From: Asanoa ferruginea
Lineage (GTDB): Bacteria > Actinomycetota > Actinomycetes > Mycobacteriales > Micromonosporaceae
Assembly (NCBI RefSeq): GCF_003387075.1
Contig: NZ_QUMQ01000001.1
Coordinates: 8,370,001-8,434,000, forward strand
Reading direction: 5' to 3'
Length of the DNA: 64,000 nucleotides
Positions 7,711 to 16,586 of this stretch are shown here, piece by piece (within the stretch, counting starts at the first letter, position 1; every line of letters begins with the position of its first letter). The notes under the pieces were generated by a model. That model worked only from the letters and a program-made list of their open reading frames with translations. It did no database searches and was not told the origin of the DNA. The translations under genes and the position numbers were made by a program.

Positions 7711-8527
7711 CGAAGAGCTCCGGCGCCTCGAGCCATGGGTTGTGCCCCGCGTCCGGAATGATGACGACCTCGCACCCGAGGCGGGCACCGAGCCGCCGCA
7801 GCGCGGCCACCGGCCGGCTGTCGCCGGCGCCACCGATGATCACCGTGCCGGGCGGTAGGCGCTCGCGAAGGTCGTCCACCCGCGACTCCAGCGGGTCGGT
7901 CCGTTTCGCGGCGTTGAGCTGGCTGTTCATCGCATAGTTGACGGGCCGCAGGGTCCGGGCCGAGGCGAGCGCCCAATCCCACGCCCGGGTGCGGTCGGCG
8001 TGGTCGGTGCACCAGGACAGCGCGAGAAACTCGATCTCCTCGGCGTCGGTGCGGGCCTGGATCGCGCCGAGTTCGTCGAGCCTGGCCCGCTGCCGATCGG
8101 TGCGGCGCGCGCGCTGCGCCGCCAGGTCCGCTTCGCGCCAGGGGTCGAGGAACGGGCCGGCGATCAGCACGAGCCCGGCGACCCGCTCGGGATGGGCGAG
8201 CAAGAAATAGCTGGCGATATTGGTGCCGAACGAATGCCCGACCAGAACGACCTTTTCGTGCCCCCACACGTCGAGCAACCGCACCAGATCCGCGACGTGG
8301 CGGGCGATCGTGTGCTCGCCTTCCCAGCGCGACCCGCCGGTGCCGCGCTGGTCATAGCGATGCACCAGACACAGGTCGGTGATGAGGTCGGCGACGGGTG
8401 CGAGATAGTCGGGCACCCCAGGACCGCCGTGAATCATGACCACCGGCGCCCGCTGCGCGGTCGGGTCGCCCACTGTCCAGGTGCGCAGCCGCACACCGTC
8501 ATCCAGCTCGACCAAGGTCGCGGTCAC
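7352..8527 (-). CDS. Alpha/beta hydrolase (proline iminopeptidase-like) with abnormal C-terminal extension
   Basis: The first ~280 residues form a normal alpha/beta hydrolase: HGGPGVPDYLAP near 33 (oxyanion region), DQRGTGGS near 59, nucleophile elbow GHSFGTN near 95, and DAGHNPW near 258 carrying the catalytic histidine. Such enzymes end about there. Here the frame has no stop and runs another ~110 codons, antisense to the preceding membrane protein, as an R/G/S/A-rich tail that looks like shadow sequence. Either the native stop was lost or the base sequence is wrong near 7690. Start: GTG 8527 has GGAGG about 10 bases upstream; GTG 8536 is the alternative. Substrate unknown. Confidence 0.72.
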   Translation of the reverse strand: MTATLVELDDGVRLRTWTVGDPTAQRAPVVMIHGGPGVPDYLAPVADLITDLCLVHRYDQRGTGGSRWEGEHTIARHVADLVRLLDVWGHEKVVLVGHSFGTNIASYFLLAHPERVAGLVLIAGPFLDPWREADLAAQRARRTDRQRARLDELGAIQARTDAEEIEFLALSWCTDHADRTRAWDWALASARTLRPVNYAMNSQLNAAKRTDPLESRVDDLRERLPPGTVIIGGAGDSRPVAALRRLGARLGCEVVIIPDAGHNPWLEAPELFATALRDRVGARSAATAARPCRGGRWPRARSAAWARGRRVVGGRRRGPPGRAAGRWRGAGRRAGRSGCAARSCDRCRSGTACGGRRCRGAPRRSPRGPLRRWSRRSPSAAYASQAVERRL

Positions 8528-8607
8528 GGACTCCACCCCTCCGACGAAGCCTTCATTGACCGGCGGTGTTCTTCTGGAGTCAGCCAGTCACATCCTTGGA
8601 GTTCCCA

Positions 8608-9034
8608 GTGAATGGTCCATGGCGATCTTCCCGAACCGTCAGGCGGGTAGCCGCCACGTCGGTAGCGCTCGTCGCTTCCCTAGCCCTCACATTGTGGCTA
8701 GCCACGGCCGAGGCGGACGATCTCGAAAAGCTCAGCAACATCGGCTGCTCGCCGCGATCGCCCTCTTCGGAGTGCTGTCGTCGTTGCGGCTACAACGCCT
8801 GCAAACGCAGGTCGCGGCGACGAGGCCCGCGTCGTCGCCTACATCAGCATGATCTTTGCGTACCTGAAGATGGCTCTCGTTGTCGGTGGTCTCGCGGAGC
8901 AGGAGCTCAGAGCCGCTACGCCGGCGATCTTCACAAACCCCCGGACGCGGGCCTTCTGGGCCGCCGCGCGATCCACATATCTGGCTGACGACAGCTCCGC
9001 AGCGAGCCGGACGGGTGATCGCCCTAGTGAGTGA
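8608..9034 (+). pseudogene. Decayed DUF6082-family membrane protein
   Basis: Three pieces in three frames together resemble one DUF6082 protein. From GTG 8608 (GGAG 6 bases upstream) frame 1 gives a transmembrane segment RRVAATSVALVASLALTLWL and ADDLEKLSNIG. Frame 3 then gives AAIALFGVLSSLRLQRLQTQ (about 8753-8820), and frame 2 gives AYISMIFAYLKMALVVGG plus FTNPRTRAFWAAARS (about 8837-9034). Intact members are about 150-200 residues with a longer soluble middle carrying a region like a DPxxxxxW motif; that region is missing here. So at least two frameshifts and an internal deletion are present. Function of the family is unknown. Family identity is from recall of the C-terminal pattern. Confidence 0.6.
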
Positions 9035-9051
9035 GCCGACGCGCGGCCACC

Positions 9052-9717
9052 TCACTCAGCGGCAATCTCGGTTCTGGCCTGATCGATCTGCCGGACGATG
9101 GCGTGGGCAGCGTGGGCCCGGGCGATCGCGTCGGCCTCGTCGAGGATCGCTGCCGCGTCCGCGGAGCGGTGCTGTGCGGCGGCGACGTAAGCCAGCCCGA
9201 CCAGGTTGGCGGCCACGAACGGCAGCGACCCGGCTGCGCGCCGCAGCCGGGACGATTCCTCCAGCCGCTCCCGCGCCTCGTCGAGACGACCGGCCTGGTG
9301 TGCCGCGACACCCAGGTGCCGCAACGCCTCGGACTCGGTCAGCGAATCGCCGGCCTGCGCGGCCAACTGGCGGGATCGCTCCAGTCGCGGGACCGCGGTC
9401 TCGTTGTCACGCCGGATGACCTGGTGCAGGCAGCCGATCCAGAACAACGCCTCGGCCTCGCCGCGTACGTCGCCCAACGCCTGGTAGAGCTTGGCGGCGC
9501 GCTCGAACAGCGGCAGCTCCGCCGGGTCCTCAGACGGTGACGAGCGGGCCCGCTCGTCGAGAAATCGCGCGTGCAGGATGCGGCCGCGGGCGAGCGCGGC
9601 GTCGGCCTCCACCGCGTCGAGGCCGCGTTCGGCCTCGGCCAGACCGCTGGCGTCGCCGCCGAACACCGTCTGGTCGTAGGCCGTCGTGACGCGGGCGAAC
9701 CGATCGTCGGCGCTCAC
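9052..9717 (-). CDS. Tetratricopeptide repeat protein
   Basis: A 221-residue soluble all-helical protein. TPR-type helix pairs can be traced: LFERAAKLYQALGDVRGEAE near 70, AVPRLERSRQLAAQAGDSLT near 106, and ALRHLGVAAHQAGRLDEARE near 129, each with the A/G/Y spacing of TPR units. No enzymatic or DNA-binding domain is seen. Start is GTG 9717, giving MSADDRFARV, as is common in actinobacterial TPR proteins of this size. It has no obvious operon partner: the DJ-1-like gene ends 64 bases away, upstream in the same direction. Function not recognised; probably protein-protein interaction. Confidence 0.75.
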   Translation of the reverse strand: MSADDRFARVTTAYDQTVFGGDASGLAEAERGLDAVEADAALARGRILHARFLDERARSSPSEDPAELPLFERAAKLYQALGDVRGEAEALFWIGCLHQVIRRDNETAVPRLERSRQLAAQAGDSLTESEALRHLGVAAHQAGRLDEARERLEESSRLRRAAGSLPFVAANLVGLAYVAAAQHRSADAAAILDEADAIARAHAAHAIVRQIDQARTEIAAE

Positions 9718-9781
9718 CGCCGCAGCGTACGACCGTGCTGGCCGCGGTGGGGGGCAGCCGCGGCCAGCACGGAGTCTTTGG

Positions 9782-10489
9782 TCAGCTCGCGAGCGCCTTC
9801 ACGACGGCCTCGGCGACCGCCTCGCCTGACGCCGGGTTCTGGCCGGTGATCAGGTTGCCGTCGACGACGACGTAGGTGCCCCACGCCGGGCCCGACTCGT
9901 AGGCCGCCCCGCCGGCGCGCAACCGGCTCTCCAGCAGCCAGGGCGCGTTGTCGGCCAGCCCGGCCTGCCGCTCCTCGTCGTCGCTGAAGCCCGTCAGCGT
10001 GCGGCCCTTGAAAAGCCAACTGCCGTCCGGGTTTCCGGCGGACAGGAAGCTGGCCTGGCCGTGGCAGAGCGCCGCGACGACCTTGGTCGGGTCGGGTAGC
10101 AGCGTCGCCAGGACCCGGCCCATGTCGGGGTTGACGGCGAGGTCCTGCATCGGGCCGTGGCCGCCGGGGACCAGCACGGCGTCGAAGTCGGCCGGGTTCA
10201 CGTCTTCCAGGCGGACCGGTGCGGCCAGCAGGTGACTGGTCGCCTCTAGGTAGTCGGCGACCTCGGCCGCCTTCTCCGCGTCGCCGAAGTTGGCCTCGAC
10301 CGTCAGGCTCCGGGCGTCGACGACCGGGACCCGGCCACCGGGGGTGGCGATGGTGATCGCGACGCCGGCGTCCGAGAGGACCCGGTGCGGCGCCGTGAAC
10401 TCCTCGCCCCAGAAGCCGGTCGGGTGCTGGGTGCCGTCGGTCTGGGTCCAGACCCGGGCACCGCTGAGCACGATCAGTACGTTTGCCAT
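9782..10489 (-). CDS. DJ-1/PfpI-family (type 1 glutamine amidotransferase-like) protein
   Basis: A 235-residue flavodoxin-like protein of the DJ-1/PfpI/Hsp31 superfamily. The nucleophile elbow is AALCHGQASF near residue 133 (Cys followed by His), and the preceding loop is VLVPGGHGPMQDL near 100. FWGEEFTAPHRVL near 27 supplies the conserved glutamate. Members act as glyoxalase III/chaperones or amidases; which applies is not clear. The second ATG (10489) is chosen because AAGGA lies 7 bases upstream; the first (10495) is only one base from it. It follows the MarR gene by 20 bases in one operon, so it is a likely MarR-controlled stress gene. Confidence 0.85.
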   Translation of the reverse strand: MANVLIVLSGARVWTQTDGTQHPTGFWGEEFTAPHRVLSDAGVAITIATPGGRVPVVDARSLTVEANFGDAEKAAEVADYLEATSHLLAAPVRLEDVNPADFDAVLVPGGHGPMQDLAVNPDMGRVLATLLPDPTKVVAALCHGQASFLSAGNPDGSWLFKGRTLTGFSDDEERQAGLADNAPWLLESRLRAGGAAYESGPAWGTYVVVDGNLITGQNPASGEAVAEAVVKALAS

Positions 10490-10509
10490 TGACATGTCCT
10501 TCCCAGGGC

Positions 10510-10956
10510 TCACCGGGTGGTGAGCCGGTCGTCCTGTGCGATGTCGCTGAGCTGGGCGCGGAGCTCGTCGGCCACCGCCGTTCCGAGCACCTCGGCGACC
10601 TGGTCCTGAGCCGAGTGCCACAGCACCGTCGCCTGCTCGTAGCGCCGGCGACCCTCGTCGGTGAGGGTGATGCGTACGCTGCGTTTGTCGGCGGTGCCCT
10701 TGGTCATGCTGACCAGGCCGTCGCGCTCGAGCGGCCGCAACGAGTGCCCGGCCCCCGAGCGGTCCAGCACGAGCGCGCGGGCCAGCTCGTTGATCGTCAT
10801 CCCGTCGCCGCGGGCCAGCTCGCCGAGGATCGCGAACTGCGTCGACCGCAGGCCGGCCGGCGCCATCACCTCGTCATACAGCGAGGTCAGGCGGCGCGAC
10901 GCCATGCGCAGCGCCGTGGCGTAGCACTTCCGGGTCGTCTCTTCGCGCAGCTCCAC
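10510..10956 (-). CDS. MarR-family transcriptional regulator
   Basis: A 148-residue winged helix-turn-helix repressor. The DNA-binding core is seen as QFAILGELARGDGMTINELA near 45, recognition helix LVLDRSGAGHSLRPLERDGL near 67, and wing MTKGTADKRSVRITLTDEGRR near 88. GTG 10956 starts the protein at VELREETTRKCYATALR, the usual beginning of this subfamily; the ATG at 10989 would add eleven residues and is also possible. It is divergent from an MFS exporter with two inverted repeats between, and is followed by the DJ-1-like gene. A ligand-relieved repressor of both directions is the simplest model. Confidence 0.87.
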   Translation of the reverse strand: MELREETTRKCYATALRMASRRLTSLYDEVMAPAGLRSTQFAILGELARGDGMTINELARALVLDRSGAGHSLRPLERDGLVSMTKGTADKRSVRITLTDEGRRRYEQATVLWHSAQDQVAEVLGTAVADELRAQLSDIAQDDRLTTR

Positions 10957-11001
10957 GTGAACAGCCAACCACCGCCGGGGCACGACCATGCCGAGAATTA
11001 G

Positions 11002-11038
11002 GGGCATGTGCCCGTAATCACTAGGGGAATATGCCCCT
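11002..11038. promoter_or_regulatory. Paired inverted repeats, probable MarR operators
   Basis: GGGCA-TG-TGCCC (11002-11013) and AGGGG-AATATG-CCCCT (11023-11038, core ATAT also symmetric) lie between marR and the MFS gene, centres about 23 bases apart, i.e. roughly two helical turns. Both have the size and symmetry of MarR sites. They would overlap the promoters of both divergent genes. Confidence 0.55.
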
Positions 11039-11057
11039 ACCCGGAGATGGTGGGCCG

Positions 11058-12254
11058 ATGCGAATGCGACGTGCGCCGTTCTGGGCGGCCGGAAGCGTGA
11101 TCGCCCTGGGTCAATGGGGTGGGACCGCACCATCAGTGCTCTATCCGGTGTACGGGGCCCGATGGCACCTCTCGCCGGTCACGACGACGACGATCTTCGC
11201 GGTCTACCCCACCCTGCTCGTGATCGCGTTGCTGATCTTCGGCAGCGTCTCCGACGTGCTCGGGCGGCGCTTCGCGATGCTCACCGGTGCCGCCCTGATC
11301 GGCCTCGGCGCCATCGTGTTCACGTTCGCACCGTCCGAGCTCTGGCTCTACGTCGGCCGCGGGATCTCCGGGGCGGGCACCGGCATCTCCGTCGGCGCCG
11401 CCAGCGCGGCCCTGGTGGAGTTCAACCGCTCGAAATCGCCGGCCCGGGCGAGCGCGGTCAACACGATCGGCAGTTCGGTCGGGCTGCTCGGCGCCTCGAT
11501 CGTCAGCGGCGCGCTCGTGCAGTACGCGCCAGGGCCGACCCGACTGCCGTACCTCGTCATGTTGATCTTGTCGCTGTTGGTCGGTGGTTGGGTGGCCCTC
11601 GGGCCGGGACAGCGCCGGACAGCCGGCGTCCGCTGGCGACCGCGCCCGATCGCCGTGCCGGCCGGGACCCGCGCCGCGTTCGCCGCCGCGGCTCTCTCGA
11701 TCTTCAGCGGCCTGGGCCTCGGATCGATCATCCTGTCGCTCGGCGCGCAGATCTCCCGAGACCTCATCCACACGCACAACGTGCTGGTCCAGGGGCTGCT
11801 GCTGGGCATCTCGTCGGGAGTCATCGGGCTCGTGGCGTTGCTGTTCCGCTCGCTGCCACCACGGACGTCGATCATGCTCGGCGGCGCGAGTGGCGTGCTG
11901 GCGCTGGCCGCCCTCGTGCCGTCCAGCCTCGACCACTCGTTGCCGCTCTACCTCGCGTCGCAGATCCTCGGCGGTGCCGCCATGGGCTTCGCCCTGCTCG
12001 GTGGGATCGGCCTGATCCAGCGGGAGGCACCGGCGCATCACCGGGCCGCCCTGATCTCCTCGTTCTACCTGGTCGGCTACCTGGGCCAGGGCCTGGTCGC
12101 CACCCTTGCCGGCCTGGCCGCCACCGCGTGGGGGCTACCGGGAGCGATCGTCGTCTTCTCGATCGCGCTGGCCGCCGTGGGCATCGTGGTGATGGTTGTC
12201 GCACGCGCTCCGTCGGCGTGGCGAACCGCCAGCAGCGCTGTGGCGCGCCGGTAA
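11058..12254 (+). CDS. MFS transporter (drug-efflux type)
   Basis: A 398-residue major facilitator with about twelve hydrophobic segments. The loop between helices 2 and 3 is FGSVSDVLGRRFAML near residue 58, close to the MFS motif A (GxLaDrxGrk), and VGRGISGAGTGISVGAASAAL near 98 resembles motif C-like glycine-rich helix packing of exporters. ATG 11058 is used because the membrane domain starts just after MRMRRAPFW; an earlier in-frame ATG (11031) would place the start inside an operator repeat. Divergence from marR suggests a MarR-controlled efflux pump for a toxic small molecule; the substrate is unknown. Confidence 0.85.
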   Translation: MRMRRAPFWAAGSVIALGQWGGTAPSVLYPVYGARWHLSPVTTTTIFAVYPTLLVIALLIFGSVSDVLGRRFAMLTGAALIGLGAIVFTFAPSELWLYVGRGISGAGTGISVGAASAALVEFNRSKSPARASAVNTIGSSVGLLGASIVSGALVQYAPGPTRLPYLVMLILSLLVGGWVALGPGQRRTAGVRWRPRPIAVPAGTRAAFAAAALSIFSGLGLGSIILSLGAQISRDLIHTHNVLVQGLLLGISSGVIGLVALLFRSLPPRTSIMLGGASGVLALAALVPSSLDHSLPLYLASQILGGAAMGFALLGGIGLIQREAPAHHRAALISSFYLVGYLGQGLVATLAGLAATAWGLPGAIVVFSIALAAVGIVVMVVARAPSAWRTASSAVARR

Positions 12255-12323
12255 CATCGGGCGGGGCTCGCTCCGGGGTGACCCCACCCACCGACGCAGC
12301 CGTCCGACCCGATCGGGGGAACG

Positions 12324-13952
12324 ATGTCGACGATGCCGCTCCGCGAGCGTCCTGCCTGGAAAGCGCTGGCCGCGCACCACGCGGAGATCGGCGGTCGACA
12401 CCTGCGGGAGTTCTTCGCCGACGATCCGGGGCGCGGCGAGCGGCTGCGGGCCGAGGCGGCGGGCCTCTACCTCGACTACTCGAAGAACCGGATCACCGAC
12501 GAGACGCTGCGGCTGCTCATCGGGTTGGCCCGCGAGTGCGAGGTCGAGCAACGCCGCGATCTGATGTTCTCCGGTGCGCCGATCAACACCTCCGAGCATC
12601 GCTCGGTGTTGCACGTCGCGTTGCGGATGCCGAAGGGCACCTCGCTCGTGGTCGACGGCGTCGACGTGGTGGCGCAGGTGCACGAGGTGCTCGACCGGAT
12701 GGCCGCGTTCGCCGACCGCGTCAGGTCCGGTGACTGGCGCGGCCACACCGGCAAGCCGATCCGCGCCATCGTCAACGTGGGCATCGGCGGATCAGACCTC
12801 GGACCGGTGATGGCGTACGAGGCACTGCGCCACTACACCAACCGCGACCTGACGTTCCGGTTCGTGTCCAACGTGGACTCGACCGACTTCGTGGAGGCGA
12901 CCCGCGACCTGTCCGCCGAGGAGACGCTGTTCATCATCTCCTCGAAGACCTTCGGCACGCTGGAGACGCTGACCAACGCCCACTCCGCACGCGACTGGGT
13001 GGTCGGCCAACTCGGCGACGAGGCCGCGGTCGCCAAACACTTCGTCGCGGTGTCCACCAACGCCGAGCGGGTCGCCGAGTTCGGCATCGACACCGCCAAC
13101 ATGTTCGGTTTCTGGGACTGGGTCGGCGGCCGCTACTCGATGGACTCCGCCATCGGCCTGTCCACCATGCTGGCGGTCGGTCCGGCGGGCTTCGCCGACC
13201 TGCTGGCCGGGTTCCATGAGATGGACGAGCACTTCCGCGAGACGCCGCTGGAGAAAAACCTGCCGGCGCTGATGGGCCTGCTCACGGTCTGGTATGTCAA
13301 CTTCTTCGGCGTGCAGAGCGTCGGCGTGATGCCCTACGAGCAATACCTGAAGCGGTTCCCGGCCTACCTGCAACAGCTCACGATGGAGTCCAACGGCAAA
13401 CACGTCACCATCGACGGGCGCCAGGTCGACTACGACACCGGGCCGGTCTACTGGGGCGAGCCGGGCACCAACGGGCAACACAGCTTCTACCAACTGCTCC
13501 ACCAGGGCACCCGGCTCATCCCGGTCGACCTGATCGGGTTCGGCAAGACCCTCAACCCGCTGGGCGAGCACCACGACATTCTCAGCTCCAACGTGTTCGC
13601 ACAGGCGCAGGCGCTGGCGTTCGGCAAGACCGAGGAGGAGGTACGCGCTGAGGGCACCGCCGCCGATGTCGTGCCGCACCGGGTCATGGAGGGCAACCGG
13701 CCCAGTAACGTGCTGCTGGCGGAGCGGCTCAGCCCGCGGCTGCTCGGCGCCCTGATCGCGCTCTACGAGCACAGCGTCTTCACCCAGGGCACGATCTGGG
13801 GCATCGACTCGTTCGACCAGTGGGGCGTCGAGCTCGGCAAGGTCCTCGCCGTGCAGATCACTCCAGAGCTGACCGGCACCGGCGACGTGTCGGCCGACCT
13901 CGACTCCTCGACCGCGGCACTGATCCGTCGCTACCGCGCCTTGAAGGGCTGA
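12324..13952 (+). CDS. pgi: Glucose-6-phosphate isomerase
   Basis: Interconverts glucose 6-phosphate and fructose 6-phosphate in the cytoplasm. At 542 residues it has the length of the long (E. coli/actinobacterial) form. Signatures seen: [18 protein letters not shown] near 150, the phosphate-binding [15 protein letters not shown] near 206, [13 protein letters not shown] near 264, and the C-terminal [17 protein letters not shown] near 495, which is one of the two PGI PROSITE-type signatures. ATG at 12324 is preceded by GGGGGA 5 bases upstream. zwf follows after 4 bases, so both glucose-6-phosphate branch enzymes are co-expressed. Confidence 0.97.
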   Translation: MSTMPLRERPAWKALAAHHAEIGGRHLREFFADDPGRGERLRAEAAGLYLDYSKNRITDETLRLLIGLARECEVEQRRDLMFSGAPINTSEHRSVLHVALRMPKGTSLVVDGVDVVAQVHEVLDRMAAFADRVRSGDWRGHTGKPIRAIVNVGIGGSDLGPVMAYEALRHYTNRDLTFRFVSNVDSTDFVEATRDLSAEETLFIISSKTFGTLETLTNAHSARDWVVGQLGDEAAVAKHFVAVSTNAERVAEFGIDTANMFGFWDWVGGRYSMDSAIGLSTMLAVGPAGFADLLAGFHEMDEHFRETPLEKNLPALMGLLTVWYVNFFGVQSVGVMPYEQYLKRFPAYLQQLTMESNGKHVTIDGRQVDYDTGPVYWGEPGTNGQHSFYQLLHQGTRLIPVDLIGFGKTLNPLGEHHDILSSNVFAQAQALAFGKTEEEVRAEGTAADVVPHRVMEGNRPSNVLLAERLSPRLLGALIALYEHSVFTQGTIWGIDSFDQWGVELGKVLAVQITPELTGTGDVSADLDSSTAALIRRYRALKG

Positions 13953-13956
13953 CCGG

Positions 13957-15336
13957 GTGAGCAACTCCGACGCACTGGTGTTCTTCGGCGCGACCGGCGA
14001 CCTGGCCTACAAGCAGATCTTCCCAGCCCTCGCCGGCCTGATCGCCGACGGCCGCCTCAACATGCCGGTGATCGGGGTCGCCAAGGCCGGCTGGAACGAC
14101 GAACAGTTGGGCCAGCGGGCCCGGGAAAGCCTGGCGGAGCAGGGCATCACCGACGAGGCGACGGTCGGCCCGCTGGTCGCCGCGCTGCGCTACGTCGACG
14201 GCGACTACCGCGACCCCGCCACCTTCCAGAAGCTCCGCGAACAGTTGGGATCCGCGAAGGCACCGCTGTTCTACCTCGCGATCCCGCCGGCGCTGTTCGG
14301 CACGGTCGCGAAGGCGCTCGGCGACGCCGGCTTCGCCAAGGGCGGCCGGGTCGTCGTGGAGAAGCCGTTCGGCCACGACCTGGCGTCGGCGCAGGAGCTC
14401 AACGCCCTGCTGCACCAGATCTTCCCCGAAGACGCGATCTACCGCGTCGACCACTTCCTCGGCAAAGAAGCCGTGCTGGGCCTGCTCTACTTCCGCTTCG
14501 CCAACGCCTTCCCCGAGACGTTCTGGAACCGCTTCTACATCGACTCCGTGCAGATCACCATGGCGGAGACGTTCGGGGTCGCCGGCCGAGGCGCGTTCTA
14601 CGACAAGACCGGCGTGATCCGCGACGTGGTGCAGAACCACCTCCTCCAGGTGCTGAGCCTGCTCGCGATGGAACCGCCGGGCGGGTATGGCCATCAGGAC
14701 ATCCGGCCGGAGAAGGCCAAGGTGCTGCGGGCCATGCCGCCGCTGCGTCCCAACGACGTGGTCCGCGGGCAGTTCGCCGGCTACCTCGACGAAGACGGCG
14801 TCGCCGCTGACTCCACAGTGGAAACGTTTGTGGCGTTGCGCGCCCACATCGACAACTGGCGCTGGGCCGGGGTGCCGTTCTTCATCCGGGCCGGCAAGAA
14901 GCTGCCCGTGACGGCCACCGAGGCGGTGATCCGCCTGCGCCGGCCGCCGGCGGCGCTGGCCGGGACAGATCGTGGCCACCCGCCCAACTACGTGCGGTTC
15001 AGGCTGAGCCCAGACGGCGGGATCGCGTTCGGCGTGACCGTGAAGGCGCCGGGCGAATCGATGCACGCCAACGACGTCGAACTAGCGGCCGTGGAGCGTC
15101 CGTCCCACTTCGACCTGCCGCCCTACCAACGACTCCTGGGCGACGCGTTGGTGGGTGACGCCTCGCTGTTCGCGACGGAGCAGGGCGTGGAAGCCTCCTG
15201 GGCGGTCGTCGACCCGGTGCTCGAAGACACGACGGCGCCGCACCGCTACGCCCCCGGCACCTGGGGCCCGGAAGAGGCACAACGCCTGGCCGCCAGCCAC
15301 GGCGGCTGGCACGACCCGGTGGCCTCGACTAGCTAA
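13957..15336 (+). CDS. zwf: Glucose-6-phosphate dehydrogenase
   Basis: Oxidises glucose 6-phosphate to 6-phosphogluconolactone with NAD(P)+. The 459-residue protein starts with the nucleotide-binding FGATGDLAYKQIFPALAGL and has the active-site motif YRVDHFLGKEAV near residue 166, containing the catalytic histidine context, and PETFWNRFYIDSVQI near 184. It is somewhat shorter than the ~500-residue Streptomyces/Mycobacterium Zwf; GxxGDLAYK in place of GASGDLTxRK marks a divergent subgroup. GTG 13957 begins 4 bases after the pgi stop with no strong Shine-Dalgarno, suggesting coupling. Its TAA interlocks with the TAG of the convergent SWIM gene. Confidence 0.94.
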   Translation: MSNSDALVFFGATGDLAYKQIFPALAGLIADGRLNMPVIGVAKAGWNDEQLGQRARESLAEQGITDEATVGPLVAALRYVDGDYRDPATFQKLREQLGSAKAPLFYLAIPPALFGTVAKALGDAGFAKGGRVVVEKPFGHDLASAQELNALLHQIFPEDAIYRVDHFLGKEAVLGLLYFRFANAFPETFWNRFYIDSVQITMAETFGVAGRGAFYDKTGVIRDVVQNHLLQVLSLLAMEPPGGYGHQDIRPEKAKVLRAMPPLRPNDVVRGQFAGYLDEDGVAADSTVETFVALRAHIDNWRWAGVPFFIRAGKKLPVTATEAVIRLRRPPAALAGTDRGHPPNYVRFRLSPDGGIAFGVTVKAPGESMHANDVELAAVERPSHFDLPPYQRLLGDALVGDASLFATEQGVEASWAVVDPVLEDTTAPHRYAPGTWGPEEAQRLAASHGGWHDPVASTS

Positions 15337-16586
15337 CCGCGGGCGATCCGAACGGCGAGGATGTGCTTGCACGGCCCGCGGCTCGAGCCGTGGGTGGCGA
15401 ACCACTGGCACGTGCAGCGGTCGCCGTCCGGTGCGGACCGCACGACGTAGGTGGTGTTGACCAGGGCGTCGGCACTGCGCAGGTCGACGTGGCCGCCTTC
15501 GACCAGGGCCCGGGCATCGCGCAGCCGCGGGTGCCGGGCCTGGAGGGTGGCCGGGCGGAACGGCAACTCCCGGTGGAAATACGTGCCGGTGGCGAGGTCG
15601 AAGCCGACCCGGCCGGCGGCCGCCAGATAGGTCAGCGCGGGCCCGCTCGCCCCCGCCAGTGTGGTCGCGGCTTCCTCGGCGGCGGTGGCGTCGGCGAGGT
15701 CGGTCAGCAGCCCGCCCTCGCCGGAGAAGCCGCGGCTCGCGCTCGGGCTCAGGGTGACCGTGATCCGGGCTCCCGGCAGGTCGACCTGCCAGGCGCTGGC
15801 CGCCTCCCCGGCACCCGGTGGCGCGTAGACGCGCACGGCCGACGCGTGGCGCAGCAGCGGCTCGACCACCCGCAACCGCTCGACGGCCGAGACCGGCACG
15901 GCGTCGGTCGACGGCCGCGACGCGAGCCGCAGCCCACCCGCCGACGGCACGGCGAAGAGCACACCGCGTTGTGGGGTACGCGGCAGCGCCTGGAGGAACC
16001 GGCGCAGCGCGACGCCGGAGGTGGCCAGCCGCGGGCGCATCCCGGCCGCCACCGCCTGCACCTCCCCGAAGCCGTTGACCCAGCGGGCCGGCAGCGGAAC
16101 GCGCCGCTCCACCACCGACGCGTCGAGCGTGGTGACCCGCACCTCGTCGGCGCCAACGGCGACGCGGACCGGGTCGATCCCGCCGACGCCGGCCAGGGCG
16201 TCGCGCATCGGCGGGTTGAAGTCGACATTGGTCGTGCCGGACGCCAGCGGCGGCCGGTCGAGCCCGTCGGGCAGCAGGTCGAGCCGGCAGTAGACACCGC
16301 AGCACGCCGAGAAGCTCTCGAACCGCAACCGCTCACCGTCGCTGGTCACCACCGGGTCGGCCGAGCGCAGGACGGCGGCGAGCATGCCCGGCGGCGTGTA
16401 GAAGCGGGTGCGGGCGACCCGGGCGACGACGAGCAGGGCCACCGCGACGATCTCAGCCCGCTCGACGAACCCGTCGAAGAAGTAGGGATGCGGCGCCGCG
16501 CCGCCGGAGGTGGCGAGCAGCACCGACGAGCGGCTCACCGTGGACTCGTGGCGATAGGCGTACGCGTACGCGATGTCGTCGCTCAT
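15333..16586 (-). CDS. SWIM zinc-finger protein
   Basis: A 417-residue protein whose C-terminus has a SWIM finger: CTCQWFATHGSSRGPCKH (near 393-410), matching C-x-C-x(n)-C-x-H. SWIM domains bind nucleic acid or protein. The rest (residues 10-360) is a conserved but uncharacterised region of actinobacterial SWIM proteins, starting with AYAYRHESTVSRSSVLLATSGG. The ATG overlaps the TGA of the DUF6493-like gene (ATGA), so the two are translationally coupled. In other actinobacteria such pairs neighbour MoxR ATPase and VWA genes; none is here. Role unknown, though the association suggests a chaperone or conflict-related assembly. Confidence 0.85.
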   Translation of the reverse strand: MSDDIAYAYAYRHESTVSRSSVLLATSGGAAPHPYFFDGFVERAEIVAVALLVVARVARTRFYTPPGMLAAVLRSADPVVTSDGERLRFESFSACCGVYCRLDLLPDGLDRPPLASGTTNVDFNPPMRDALAGVGGIDPVRVAVGADEVRVTTLDASVVERRVPLPARWVNGFGEVQAVAAGMRPRLATSGVALRRFLQALPRTPQRGVLFAVPSAGGLRLASRPSTDAVPVSAVERLRVVEPLLRHASAVRVYAPPGAGEAASAWQVDLPGARITVTLSPSASRGFSGEGGLLTDLADATAAEEAATTLAGASGPALTYLAAAGRVGFDLATGTYFHRELPFRPATLQARHPRLRDARALVEGGHVDLRSADALVNTTYVVRSAPDGDRCTCQWFATHGSSRGPCKHILAVRIARG

